NCBI RefSeq assembly: GCF_000482705.1
Contig: NZ_AXWO01000001.1
Location: 248,001-312,000, forward strand
Reading direction: 5' to 3'
Length of the DNA stretch: 64,000 bases
Source of the DNA: Glycomyces arizonensis DSM 44726
Lineage (GTDB): Bacteria > Actinomycetota > Actinomycetes > Mycobacteriales > Micromonosporaceae
Position numbers and translations under genes: made by a program. Under the pieces are notes generated by a model that was not told where the DNA came from, did no database searches, and worked only from the letters and a program-made list of their open reading frames with translations. Shown in pieces: positions 35,041-43,568 of this stretch (position 1 is its first letter; every line of letters begins with the position of its first letter).

Positions 35041-37473
35041 CTAGTCGTTGACCGCCCGCAGGACCGGCTTCGAGGTCAGTGCCTCGGCCAGTTCCGGTGC
35101 GGTCCTGAGTTTCTCGCTGGTGACGGTGAAGGTCGCCGTCTCCCCCGGGATGAGCGTGAGGAGCGCCTTGTCCACGTGCGCGTCGGGGTCGAGCCGGTCG
35201 GCGAACAGGCACAGATCCCGCAGGACGGTCTCGGCGGTGACCGTGACCGCCACTCCCCCGTCGACCGGTTCGGTCTCGGCGGTCCAGCGGGCCTTCGGCC
35301 AGTCCATGTCCTTGTCCTCCTTGGTGAACCAGGTGGCGCGCGGGATGTCGTCGCGGCCGGTCACCAGGAATTCGCCGTCGGCGGGCAGGACGTCCTCGCC
35401 CAGTTCGACGTCGGCGGCGTCCCTCGGGTCGATGTCGAGCTTGAGCAGGGCGCGGCCGAGGATCTGCCCTTCGGCGCTGCACTTCCAGAAGCCGATCACG
35501 TCGTTCCACGGTTCGGCGGAGTCGTTGACGGCCACGAGCTTCACGCCCCGCTCGCCGTCGGGCTGGAAGGTGGCGATGCGGTCGGCGAAGACGTCGCGGA
35601 GGGCGTACCACATCGGCTTGGGCCGCTCCTCGCCGTCGACCGCGGCCCAGGAGGTCACCGGCCAGCAGTCGTTGAGCTGCCACATGACCGCGCCCATGCA
35701 GTAGGGCTGGAGCGAGCGGAAGTACTCGATGCCGAGCCGCATCGCCCTGGCCTGGTTGACCTGCGTGTAGTACAGCCAGTCGTCGAAGTCGGCGGCGGGC
35801 GGCAGGTGGGCGTCGAGGCCGCGCTGGAGCTTGGCCTGGCCGTCGACGGCCTTCTGGTGCCACAGCATGTTCGGCGTCTCGGCCTGGAGCGGGGAGTCGG
35901 TGACCATGCGCCGCACCGTCGCCCACGTGGGGGGCGCCTGGTAGCCGAACTCGGCCACGAAGCGGGGCTTCCAGTCGCGGTAGTGGGCGTAGTCGAGGTC
36001 GTTCCACACGTCCCAGATGTGGATCGAGCCGTTGCGCTGGTCGTTGGGGTGGAGCTCGGGGTCGCCGGAGTAGGGGCTGCCGGGCCAGTAGGGCCGCGTG
36101 CCGTCCACTTCGGCGACGAGTTTGGGGAGCAGGTCGAGGTAGTAGCCCTCGCCCCAGCTGCGGTCGTCGAGGCGGCGCTGCCAGTCCCAGTCGTGCCAGC
36201 CCCAGATGTTCTCGTTGTTGCCCGTCCACGTCACCAGGCTCGGGTGGGGCGCGAGGCGGGCGAGGTTGTCCCGCGCCTCGGCTTCCACTTCGGACCAGAA
36301 CGGCTCCTCCTCGGGGTAGGCCGCGCAGGCGAACGCGAAGTCCTGGCCCACCATGAGGCCGAGCCGGTCGCACGCGTCGTAGAAGTCCTCGGACTCGTAG
36401 ATGCCGCCGCCCCAGATGCGCACGTAGTTGACGCCCGCGTCGGCCGCCTGCCGCAGGCGGCGCTCGTAGCGGCCTGCGTCGATGCGGGAGAAGAAGACGT
36501 CGTCGGGGATCCAGTTGACGCCCTTGATCCAGATCGGCTCGCCGTTGACCTTCAGCGTGTAGGGGCGGCCCTCGTCGTCGGGGGCGTTGTCGATCTCGGC
36601 GGTGCGGAAGCCGATCCGGCGCTCCCAGGAGTCGAGTTCGGCGCCGAGGGCCCGCACGGCGACCGAGGCGGGGTAGAGCGGCTGCTCGCCGTGGCCGCGG
36701 GGCCACCACAGCTCCGGCCCGTCGACCTCGATCCTGACCTCGGCGGCGGTCTGGTCGGCGGCCAGGAGGACCTCGACCCGCTGCCCGGCGGCCTCGCAGA
36801 CGAGCTCGACGTCGGTGGCGACGGCCTTGTGAAGCCGGACGGCGAGGTCGACGATGCCGCGCCCGTCCTCGACGCGGACCCGCGGGACGACCTCGTCGAT
36901 GCGGGCGAGGTTCCACTGCTCCAGGCGCACCGGCCGCCAGATGCCGACGCCGGCGAGGTTCGGGCCCCAGTCCCAGCCGAAGTTGCAGGCGGCCTTGCGG
37001 ATGAAGTTGCCCGGCTCGGGGTCGTAGGCGTTGGGCCGGGCCCCGAGCCGCTCGCGCTGCGCCTCGGCGTAGGCGTACGGCGAGGTGAAGGCCACTTCGA
37101 GCTCGTTGGCGCCCTCGCGCAGCAGGCTTTTCACGTCGAAGCGGTGGCGGCGGTGCATGTTGGCCGTCTCGCCGACGGCCTCGCCGTTGAGTCTGACCTG
37201 CGCCACCGTGTCGAGCCCGTCGAAGACCAGGTCGACGCCGTCCCAGGGCTCGGCCCGGTAGTCGAAGGACGTGCGGTAGGTCCAGTCGGTGCGCCCGATC
37301 CACGACAGCTCGCGTTCGGCGTCGTCGACGTACGGGTCGTCGATGAGGTCGCCCGCCAGGAGGTCGGTGTGGATGCATCCGGGTACGGACGCGACCAGAT
37401 CGTCCACCGCGATCGGGCTTTCCCCGCCCGCGGTGACGGTCCAGCCTTCGTGGAGGGTTCGCTTGGCGCTCAA
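35041..37473 (-). CDS. GH2 beta-mannosidase
   Basis: 810-residue cytoplasmic glycosidase that releases mannose from manno-oligosaccharides. GH2 layout: sugar-binding domain (NFGWDWGPNLAGVG), immunoglobulin-like domain, TIM barrel with IKGVNWIPDD and IRIWGGGIYE. The acid/base is Glu421 (TGNNENIW) and the nucleophile Glu508 (VAEFGYQAP). The NFGWDWGP and GGGIYE stretches are the mark of beta-mannosidases over galactosidases. No signal peptide. The TTG start has AAGGAG five bases upstream. It diverges from the ABC importer, and one copy of the shared motif is 217 bases upstream. Confidence 0.93.
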   Translation of the reverse strand: MSAKRTLHEGWTVTAGGESPIAVDDLVASVPGCIHTDLLAGDLIDDPYVDDAERELSWIGRTDWTYRTSFDYRAEPWDGVDLVFDGLDTVAQVRLNGEAVGETANMHRRHRFDVKSLLREGANELEVAFTSPYAYAEAQRERLGARPNAYDPEPGNFIRKAACNFGWDWGPNLAGVGIWRPVRLEQWNLARIDEVVPRVRVEDGRGIVDLAVRLHKAVATDVELVCEAAGQRVEVLLAADQTAAEVRIEVDGPELWWPRGHGEQPLYPASVAVRALGAELDSWERRIGFRTAEIDNAPDDEGRPYTLKVNGEPIWIKGVNWIPDDVFFSRIDAGRYERRLRQAADAGVNYVRIWGGGIYESEDFYDACDRLGLMVGQDFAFACAAYPEEEPFWSEVEAEARDNLARLAPHPSLVTWTGNNENIWGWHDWDWQRRLDDRSWGEGYYLDLLPKLVAEVDGTRPYWPGSPYSGDPELHPNDQRNGSIHIWDVWNDLDYAHYRDWKPRFVAEFGYQAPPTWATVRRMVTDSPLQAETPNMLWHQKAVDGQAKLQRGLDAHLPPAADFDDWLYYTQVNQARAMRLGIEYFRSLQPYCMGAVMWQLNDCWPVTSWAAVDGEERPKPMWYALRDVFADRIATFQPDGERGVKLVAVNDSAEPWNDVIGFWKCSAEGQILGRALLKLDIDPRDAADVELGEDVLPADGEFLVTGRDDIPRATWFTKEDKDMDWPKARWTAETEPVDGGVAVTVTAETVLRDLCLFADRLDPDAHVDKALLTLIPGETATFTVTSEKLRTAPELAEALTSKPVLRAVND

Positions 37474-37689
37474 TGAGGCTCCTTATATTTTCTTGATGAT
37501 CGGGTAGGTCTCGCCGTTGAGGCCCGCGCCTTGGTGCCGGACAGGGCCATGCCCTTGATGCCGTGCCCTCGCCGCCTTCGCGGCGACCGGCGGCTCGGGC
37601 TTGCGGCGATGGCGGTGTTCAGGTGCGTCTGGCTCTCGGGTTCACTGTGCGTTCGCTCTCGTTCGCTGTCAGGGGTGATCCGGCACGAA

Positions 37690-37706
37690 CTTAACCGGGT
37701 AAGTGA
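37690..37706 (+). promoter_or_regulatory. Operator-like motif, copy 1 (mannosidase side)
   Basis: CTTAACCGGGTAAGTGA. Its first 14 bases, CTTAACCGGGTAAG, are a near palindrome with the central CG typical of LacI-family operators. Copy 2 is at 37920-37936 in inverted orientation with one mismatch. The locus LacI regulator is the likely binder. Confidence 0.65.
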
Positions 37707-37919
37707 CCAGAATCTATCGACCATATCCAGTCCCGTCAATGGGCCGGCACCGCCGTGACCATATTGCAACAAAACGCGCCGTTTTCCTTCACGTCACTGG
37801 GTGCTACCAGTATGTATACAGGTTTTCCAGCATCGGGTCGCGGGGGACCGCGGGACCGCTCCCGCCGACCGGGTCACACGGCGGCTTGACATTGAAATAC
37901 ACTCATGATTCAGTAAACC

Positions 37920-37936
37920 TCACTGACCCGGTTAAG
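37920..37936 (-). promoter_or_regulatory. Operator-like motif, copy 2 (ABC importer side)
   Basis: On the minus strand CTTAACCGGGTCAGTGA, 16 of 17 identical to copy 1. It lies 29 bases after a TTGACA hexamer, at or just past the expected -10 of the importer promoter, the right place for repression. Confidence 0.65.
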
Positions 37937-38032
37937 ATGCCCCCGTCACAAACTCCTGGACCCCTCCAGAACGCCGGTGCATCGTCAGATGCCGGGAACC
38001 GACCATCCCTCAATGTGAAAGTTGAGCAGATC

Positions 38033-39760
38033 ATGACGAACAGGCGACACGTCATCGCCCTCATGGCGGGTACCGCCGTCGCGGCCACGGCCTCGGCATG
38101 CACCGACGACAGCCAAGGTGCGAGCGGCAATCCCGAAGACCTCTCCATGGGCGAGTTCCCCCGCAATCAGACCCTCTACACCACCGGTGCGGCCTGGGCG
38201 CCGCCCGGAGACTGGAACCCGATCACGCCCGGCGAGGTCACGGGCCTCCGAGGGCTCGGCTTCGAATCCCTCTTCCTGTTCGACCCGCAAGAGGCCGTCC
38301 TCACGCCGTGGCTCGCCGAGTCGGGCTCGTGGACCGAGGAGCTGGTCTACGAGCTCAAGCTCCGCAGCGGCGTCAAGTGGAGCGACGGCGAGCAGCTGAC
38401 CGCCGACGACGTCAAGCACACGCTCGAGATCGGCCAGATCGAGTCGGTCCCGTACCACAACATCTGGGGCTGGGTCGAGTCGGTCGAGGCCGTCGACGAC
38501 CTGACCGTCCGGGTCAACTTCACCGACGCGCGGCACCAGGAGTGGGACAACTTCCTGTACTCGAACGTGATCGTGCCCGAGCACGTCTGGTCGCAGTACT
38601 CCGAAGAGGACATCCTCACCGGCACCAACGAGGACCCCGTCGTCACCGGCCCCTACACCATCCACAGCTACGACCAGGACCGCGTCGCCTGGGTCAAGCG
38701 CGACGACTGGTGGGCCACCGAGCACCTCGACCTGGAGGCCAAGCCGACCTTCATCGTCGACATCGTCAACACCAGCAACGAGGTCACCCTCAACATGCTG
38801 ATGCAGAGCGAGGTCGACCTGTCGAACAACTTCCTGCCCGGCATCACCGACCTCCTCGAAGGCCAGCCGGCGCTGAGCACCTACTTCGACGGCCCGCCCT
38901 ACATGCTGCCGGGCAACACGGCCATGCTCATCCCCAACACCACGCTCAAGCCGCTCGACGACCCCGCCTTCCGCCGCGCGATGGCCTTCGCCATCAGCGC
39001 CGGCGAGGTCGTCGACACGGTGTACGGCGGCATGGTCGCCGCGTCCAACCCCACCGGTCTCCTCCCGCTGTGGGACCGCTACGTCGACCAGGACGTCGTG
39101 GCCGAGCACGGCTTCCAGTTCGAGCCCTCGAAGGCCGCGGACATGCTCGCCGCGGCGGGCTACGAGGACAACGACGGCGACGGCTTCGTCGAGGACAAGG
39201 ACGGCAACGCGTTCGAGTTCAAGCTCAACGTCCCGGCGGGCTGGACCGACTGGGAGGAGGCCTCCCGGTCCATCGCCAGCGACCTGCGCGACGTCGGCAT
39301 CAACGTCACCGAGGAGTTCATCGACGCCGCCGCCGTCGACGACGCCCGCACCTCCGGCAGCTTCCAGCTGATCCTCAACAACCAGAGCGGTGTGAGCCAC
39401 TCGCCGTGGACCCACTACCGCTACATGTTCCAGCTGCCGATCAACGAGGAGCAGCACGACGCCAACTTCCAGCGCTGGGAGTCCCAGGAGGCGTGGGACC
39501 TGACCGAGGAGCTCGCCGGCACCGCGAGCGACGACCCGCGCTTCCAGGAGGTCCTCTCCGAGCTCCAGCGCATCTCCCTGGAGGAGCTGCCGGCCATCCC
39601 GATCTGGTACAACGGCATCTGGGCCCAGGCCAGCAACCAGGTCTGGACGAACTGGCCCTCCGAGGCCGAGGACACCCCGGACGCCTACCCGTGCACCTGG
39701 AACGGGATGTGGAACATGGGCGCGATCTACATGATCACCGAACTCAAACTCGCCGAATAG
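38033..39760 (+). CDS. Oligosaccharide/oligopeptide ABC importer, family 5 solute-binding lipoprotein
   Basis: 575-residue extracytoplasmic binding protein. The signal peptide ends ASAC with acylated Cys23. The family 5 pattern is clear: LAESGSWTEELVYELKLR, VKWSDGEQLTADDV, TGPYTIHSYDQ and AFRRAMAFAISAGEV. Family 5 proteins bind oligopeptides or, in several thermophiles and actinobacteria, beta-glucans and mannans. The mannan context favours manno-oligosaccharides. First gene of the importer operon; a 14-bp hairpin follows, which may keep its mRNA level above that of the permeases. Start ATG 38033 has only a weak GAG upstream. Confidence 0.88.
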   Translation: MTNRRHVIALMAGTAVAATASACTDDSQGASGNPEDLSMGEFPRNQTLYTTGAAWAPPGDWNPITPGEVTGLRGLGFESLFLFDPQEAVLTPWLAESGSWTEELVYELKLRSGVKWSDGEQLTADDVKHTLEIGQIESVPYHNIWGWVESVEAVDDLTVRVNFTDARHQEWDNFLYSNVIVPEHVWSQYSEEDILTGTNEDPVVTGPYTIHSYDQDRVAWVKRDDWWATEHLDLEAKPTFIVDIVNTSNEVTLNMLMQSEVDLSNNFLPGITDLLEGQPALSTYFDGPPYMLPGNTAMLIPNTTLKPLDDPAFRRAMAFAISAGEVVDTVYGGMVAASNPTGLLPLWDRYVDQDVVAEHGFQFEPSKAADMLAAAGYEDNDGDGFVEDKDGNAFEFKLNVPAGWTDWEEASRSIASDLRDVGINVTEEFIDAAAVDDARTSGSFQLILNNQSGVSHSPWTHYRYMFQLPINEEQHDANFQRWESQEAWDLTEELAGTASDDPRFQEVLSELQRISLEELPAIPIWYNGIWAQASNQVWTNWPSEAEDTPDAYPCTWNGMWNMGAIYMITELKLAE

Positions 39761-39766
39761 CAGCCC

Positions 39767-39801
39767 CCGGGGCCCCGCCGTCGCGTACGGCGGGGCCCCG
39801 G
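39767..39801 (+). terminator. Hairpin between binding-protein and permease genes
   Basis: Perfect 14-bp stem CCGGGGCCCCGCCG / CGGCGGGGCCCCGG, loop TCGCGTA, in the 61-base gap. No T tract. Such internal hairpins act as partial terminators or 3'-end stabilisers, giving more binding protein than permease. Confidence 0.65.
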
Positions 39802-39821
39802 CCCGACCTCAAGGAGCCACG

Positions 39822-40817
39822 ATGGGCCGCTACTTCAGGCGCAAACTCCTCATCTACGGCATCACCTTCTTCATCGCCGTCACCATCAACTTCGCCATCC
39901 CCCGGCTCATGCCAGGGGATCCCGTGGCGCGCATGCTCTCCCGCAACGCGGTGTCCAATCCGGAGAGCTCGGAGGCGCTGCGCTCCTACTTCGACAACCT
40001 GTTCGGCCTCGATGTGCCGATGTGGCAGCAGTACCTCAACTACTGGGGAGCGCTCTTCCAGGGCGACCTGGGCGTCAGCATCTTCGCGTTCCCCTCCTCG
40101 GTCTCCAGCGTCGTGCTCGACGCGCTGCCGTACACGCTCGCGCTGCTGCTGCCCTCGATCCTGCTCAGCTGGTTCGTCGGCAACGGCCTGGGCGCCATGG
40201 CCGCCCGCAACAAACTGCTCGACAACACCGTCCTGCCGATCGGCTACCTGTTCACGGCCGTGCCGTACATGTGGCTGGCGATCCTGCTCGCCTGGACCGG
40301 CGGCATCATCCTCGGATGGTTCCCCGTCGCCGGGGGCTACAGCTTCGCGCTCCTTCCCGCGCCGACGTGGACGTTCTTCGTCGACCTCGTCCAGCACTGG
40401 TTCCTGCCGTTCCTGTCGCTGTTCGTCGTCGCGCTCGGCGGTTGGGCGATCGGCATGCGGAACCTCGTGATCTACGAGCTCGAGTCCGATTACACGAACT
40501 ACATGCAGGCGCTCGGCGCGCCGCAGCGGCTGGTGCGGCGCTACGCGTTCCGCAACGCGATGCTGCCCCAGATCAGCGGCCTGGCGCTCCAGCTCGGCGT
40601 CGTCGTCGGCGGCGCCCTGGTCACCGAGGCGGTCTTCGCCTACCCCGGGCTCGGGAGCCTCATGCTCAACGCCATCCAGAACCAGGACTTCTTCCTGCTC
40701 CAGGGCATCCTGCTGTTCATCGTGATCGGCGTGCTCCTGTTCAACTTCCTGGCCGACGTCGTCTACGTCCTGGTCGACCCGCGCACCCGCCTCGGACTCG
40801 AAGGAGGCCAGTCATGA
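39822..40817 (+). CDS. ABC importer permease, DppB/OppB type
   Basis: 331-residue inner-membrane permease with six predicted helices. N-terminal FFIAVTINFAIPRLMPGDPV and the EAA-type loop ALGAPQRLVRRYAFRNAMLP, which contacts the ATPase, are characteristic of the DppB family. AAGGAG lies upstream of the ATG. It overlaps the next permease by four bases (ATGA). It pairs with the DppC-type permease to form the channel for oligosaccharides captured by the family 5 binding protein. Confidence 0.92.
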   Translation: MGRYFRRKLLIYGITFFIAVTINFAIPRLMPGDPVARMLSRNAVSNPESSEALRSYFDNLFGLDVPMWQQYLNYWGALFQGDLGVSIFAFPSSVSSVVLDALPYTLALLLPSILLSWFVGNGLGAMAARNKLLDNTVLPIGYLFTAVPYMWLAILLAWTGGIILGWFPVAGGYSFALLPAPTWTFFVDLVQHWFLPFLSLFVVALGGWAIGMRNLVIYELESDYTNYMQALGAPQRLVRRYAFRNAMLPQISGLALQLGVVVGGALVTEAVFAYPGLGSLMLNAIQNQDFFLLQGILLFIVIGVLLFNFLADVVYVLVDPRTRLGLEGGQS

Positions 40818-41695
40818 CCACCAGCGTCACTCCCGACGCCGACGTGATCGGCAAACGCAGCGAGCACCTGTACTTCGCGCTGCGCAACCCCAAGGTCGTC
40901 ATCGGGCTCACGATCGTGATCGGGCTGCTGCTGCTCGGCGTCATCGGCCCGTTCTTCCTGAACAACGACCCCAACGAGTACATCGGGCCCAAGTCCGAAG
41001 GGCCCTCGGGCGACTTCTGGTTGGGCACGACCTACTTCGGGCAAGACGTGTTCTCGCAGTTCGTGCACGGCCTGCGCTCGTCCTACCTCGTGGGGGGCCT
41101 GGGCGCCGTCATCGCCTTCGCCATCGGGCTGAGCGTCGGCTTCACCGCGGGCTACCGCGGCGGCATCGTCGACGAGCTGCTCAACATGCTCACCAACGTC
41201 GTCCTCGTCCTCCCCGCACTGGCCGTCCTCATCGTCATCAGCTCCTACCTGGAGGTCCGCGGCGTGGTCAGCCAGGGGATCATCATCGGGCTGTTCTCGT
41301 GGCCGTGGGTCGCCAGAGCCGTGCGGGCCCAGTCGTTCACGCTGCGCAACCGCGACTACGTGGACCTGGCGAAGCTGACCGGCAAGCGCGCCCCGCAGAT
41401 CATCATCAAGGAGATCATGCCGAACATGGCCTCCTACCTGCTGATGTCGGTGATCCTGCTGTTCGGCGGCGCGATCCTGTTCGCCGCCATGCTCGACTTC
41501 ATCGGCCTGGGCCCGACCAACGCCGTCTCGCTGGGCACCATGATGCAGCAGTCCATGGCCTGGAGCGCGCTCCACCTCGGACTGTGGTGGTGGTTCGTCC
41601 CGCCCGGGGTGGCGATCACCGCGATCGTCGGCTCGCTGTACATCACCAACGTCGGCCTCGACGAGGTCTTCAACCCCAAGCTGAGGGAGATGTAG
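40814..41695 (+). CDS. ABC importer permease, DppC/OppC type
   Basis: 293-residue inner-membrane permease. The N-terminal cytoplasmic stretch and first helix (VVIGLTIVIGLLLLGVIGPF) are followed by the DppC signature WLGTTYFGQDVFSQFVHG, and an EAA loop (LAKLTGKRAPQIIIKEIMP). Its ATG overlaps the DppB-type stop codon (GGAGG upstream). The ATPase gene begins two bases after its stop. It is the second half of the channel. Confidence 0.92.
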   Translation: MTTSVTPDADVIGKRSEHLYFALRNPKVVIGLTIVIGLLLLGVIGPFFLNNDPNEYIGPKSEGPSGDFWLGTTYFGQDVFSQFVHGLRSSYLVGGLGAVIAFAIGLSVGFTAGYRGGIVDELLNMLTNVVLVLPALAVLIVISSYLEVRGVVSQGIIIGLFSWPWVARAVRAQSFTLRNRDYVDLAKLTGKRAPQIIIKEIMPNMASYLLMSVILLFGGAILFAAMLDFIGLGPTNAVSLGTMMQQSMAWSALHLGLWWWFVPPGVAITAIVGSLYITNVGLDEVFNPKLREM

Positions 41696-41697
41696 CC

Positions 41698-42651
41698 ATG
41701 GCACTGCAAGTGGAGGACCTGCGCGTCCACTACCGCACCATGCGCGGCGACGTCCGCGCCCTCGACGGGGTCTCGTTCGGGCTCGAAGACGGCGAGATCA
41801 TGGGTCTCGCCGGCGAGTCCGGCTGCGGGAAGACCACGCTGGGCAAGAGCCTGATCCGGCTCGACGGCCGCATGCGGCACGTCGGCGGCACCGCCGTGCT
41901 CGACGGCGAGGAGCTGCCGATCAACGACGACAAGGCGATGAACGCCCGCCGGTTCAACGACGTGTCGATCATCCCGCAGTACTCGATGAGCGCGATGAAC
42001 CCGACCCGCAAGATCGGGAAGCTGACCGCCGACCTGCTGCGCGCCAAGGGCAAGTCCTACCGCGAGGTGAAGCCCGAGCTCGTGCGGCGCCTCGAACTGG
42101 TGGGGCTGTCGGAGAAGGTGCTCGACAACTACCCGATCGAGCTGTCCGGCGGCATGAAGCAGCGGATGGTCATGGTGCTGTCGACGCTGCTGGACCCGAG
42201 CCTGCTCATCGCCGACGAGGTGACCTCGGCGCTCGACGTGTCCAACCAGAAGGCCGTCGCCGAGACGCTCGTGCGGTTCCGCGACCTCGGCTTCGTCAAG
42301 AGCATGATCGTGGTGACCCACGACCTGTCCCTGGTCTACCAGATCGCCGACACGATCATGATCATGTACGCCGGGCAGGTCGTCGAGAAGGCCCCGGCCG
42401 ACACGATCATCAAGTCGCCCAGCCATCCCTACACGCAGGCCCTCATCGGGGCCCTGCCCGAGGTGGGGCTCGAATACGGCGACAAGCGGCTCAAGAGCAT
42501 CCCCGGCAAGCCGCCGCAGCTGCTCAACCCGCCCACCGGATGCCGGTTCCGCGCCCGGTGCCCGCTCGCGCACGACCGCTGCGCCGAGGAGCCCCCCGCG
42601 GTGCAGATCGCCGACGACCACGTGGCGTCGTGCTGGAAGGTGGAGAGCTGA
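41698..42651 (+). CDS. ABC importer ATPase, DppD/OppD type
   Basis: 317-residue ATP-binding subunit. Walker A GESGCGKTT, signature LSGGMKQR, Walker B LLIADEVTSALD and the switch His in VVTHDLSL are intact. The C-terminal extension LLNPPTGCRFRARCPLAHDRC, with its Cys pattern (GCRFRARCPLA), is the Fe-S or zinc-binding tail seen in OppD/DppD. It follows the permeases after two bases and precedes the DppF-type ATPase by one base. Confidence 0.93.
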   Translation: MALQVEDLRVHYRTMRGDVRALDGVSFGLEDGEIMGLAGESGCGKTTLGKSLIRLDGRMRHVGGTAVLDGEELPINDDKAMNARRFNDVSIIPQYSMSAMNPTRKIGKLTADLLRAKGKSYREVKPELVRRLELVGLSEKVLDNYPIELSGGMKQRMVMVLSTLLDPSLLIADEVTSALDVSNQKAVAETLVRFRDLGFVKSMIVVTHDLSLVYQIADTIMIMYAGQVVEKAPADTIIKSPSHPYTQALIGALPEVGLEYGDKRLKSIPGKPPQLLNPPTGCRFRARCPLAHDRCAEEPPAVQIADDHVASCWKVES

Positions 42652-42652
42652 C

Positions 42653-43540
42653 ATGCTCGAACTCGAGAACGTGTGGAAGTCCTACCGGGTCGGCTCGCTC
42701 GGCTCGAAGCGGCTGACCGCCGTGCGGGACGTCAGCTTCACCATCGCCCCCGGCGAGGTGCTCTCGGTCGTCGGCGAGTCCGGCAGCGGCAAGACCACGA
42801 TCGGGAAGATGGTCCTGCAGCTGATCTCGGTCAGCAAGGGCACCATCCGATTGAACGGGCAGGACATCACCGCCGCGCGGCACGCCCAGCGCAAGGAGTA
42901 CTACCGGCGCGTGCAGGGCGTGTTCCAGGACCCGTTCAGCAGCTACAACCCGATCTTCAAGGCCGACCGGGTGCTGGAGACCGTCCGGGAGTCGTTCTTC
43001 CCGGGCACGAGCCGCTCCGAGTGGGGCGACAAGGTCGAGCGGACGCTGCTGTCGGTGGGGCTCGACCCGACCGCGGTGCGGGGCAAGTACCCGCACCAGC
43101 TCAGCGGCGGGCAGCTCCAGCGGATGCTCATCGCCCGGGCGCTGCTGCTCGACATCGAGGTCCTGGTGGCCGACGAGATCATCAGCATGCTCGACGCCTC
43201 GACGAGGATCGACGTGCTCAACCTGCTGGGGGACCTCAAGGAACGCGGCCTGGGAGTGCTGTTCGTCACTCACGACCTGTCGCTGGCGAACTACATCAGC
43301 GAGCGGGTCATCATCATGCGGCACGGCGCCGTGGTCGAGATGGGTGCCACGGGCAAGGTGTTCGGCGACCCCCGGCACCCGTACTCGCGGAACCTGCTGG
43401 CCTCGGTGCCGCAGCTCCACCGCAAGTGGGCCGATGCGCCGGACGAGCTCGAAGAGCTCGAACCGGACGGGGACCGGGAACTCGCCCCGCCCGCGCTCAC
43501 CCAGGTGGACGAGGACCACTGGGCGGCGGCCGGGTCCTGA
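42653..43540 (+). CDS. ABC importer ATPase, DppF/OppF type
   Basis: 295-residue ATP-binding subunit. Walker A GESGSGKTT, the Q-loop FQDPFSSYNP typical of DppF, signature LSGGQLQR, Walker B VLVADEIISMLD (Ile and Met in place of Thr and Ser-Ala) and switch His in FVTHDLSL. It forms a heterodimer with the DppD-type ATPase. The C-terminal tail is acidic and lacks the Cys-rich extension. The LacI gene begins 28 bases later, probably in the same transcript. Confidence 0.92.
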   Translation: MLELENVWKSYRVGSLGSKRLTAVRDVSFTIAPGEVLSVVGESGSGKTTIGKMVLQLISVSKGTIRLNGQDITAARHAQRKEYYRRVQGVFQDPFSSYNPIFKADRVLETVRESFFPGTSRSEWGDKVERTLLSVGLDPTAVRGKYPHQLSGGQLQRMLIARALLLDIEVLVADEIISMLDASTRIDVLNLLGDLKERGLGVLFVTHDLSLANYISERVIIMRHGAVVEMGATGKVFGDPRHPYSRNLLASVPQLHRKWADAPDELEELEPDGDRELAPPALTQVDEDHWAAAGS

Positions 43541-43568
43541 TCCGCACGCGGGGGCAGGAGGAGACGAC

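Larger units (their letters stand above)
37474..38032. other. Divergent control region of the mannan locus
   Basis: 559 bases without a convincing gene. It holds two copies of a 17-base motif in opposite orientation (37690 and 37920), a TTGACA hexamer at 37886-37891 pointing to the importer, and a third partial motif (ACCGGGTCA near 37870). A frame ending NGETYPIIKKI just before the mannosidase may be a decayed coding remnant but is too short to name. Confidence 0.6.

Noticed and set aside
37470-37772. A 100-residue minus-strand frame before the beta-mannosidase, and a second frame ending NGETYPIIKKI
   Set aside because: No RBS, start or known domain for the first; the second is only about 15 residues that look coding and cannot be assigned. 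Possibly decay of an older gene.
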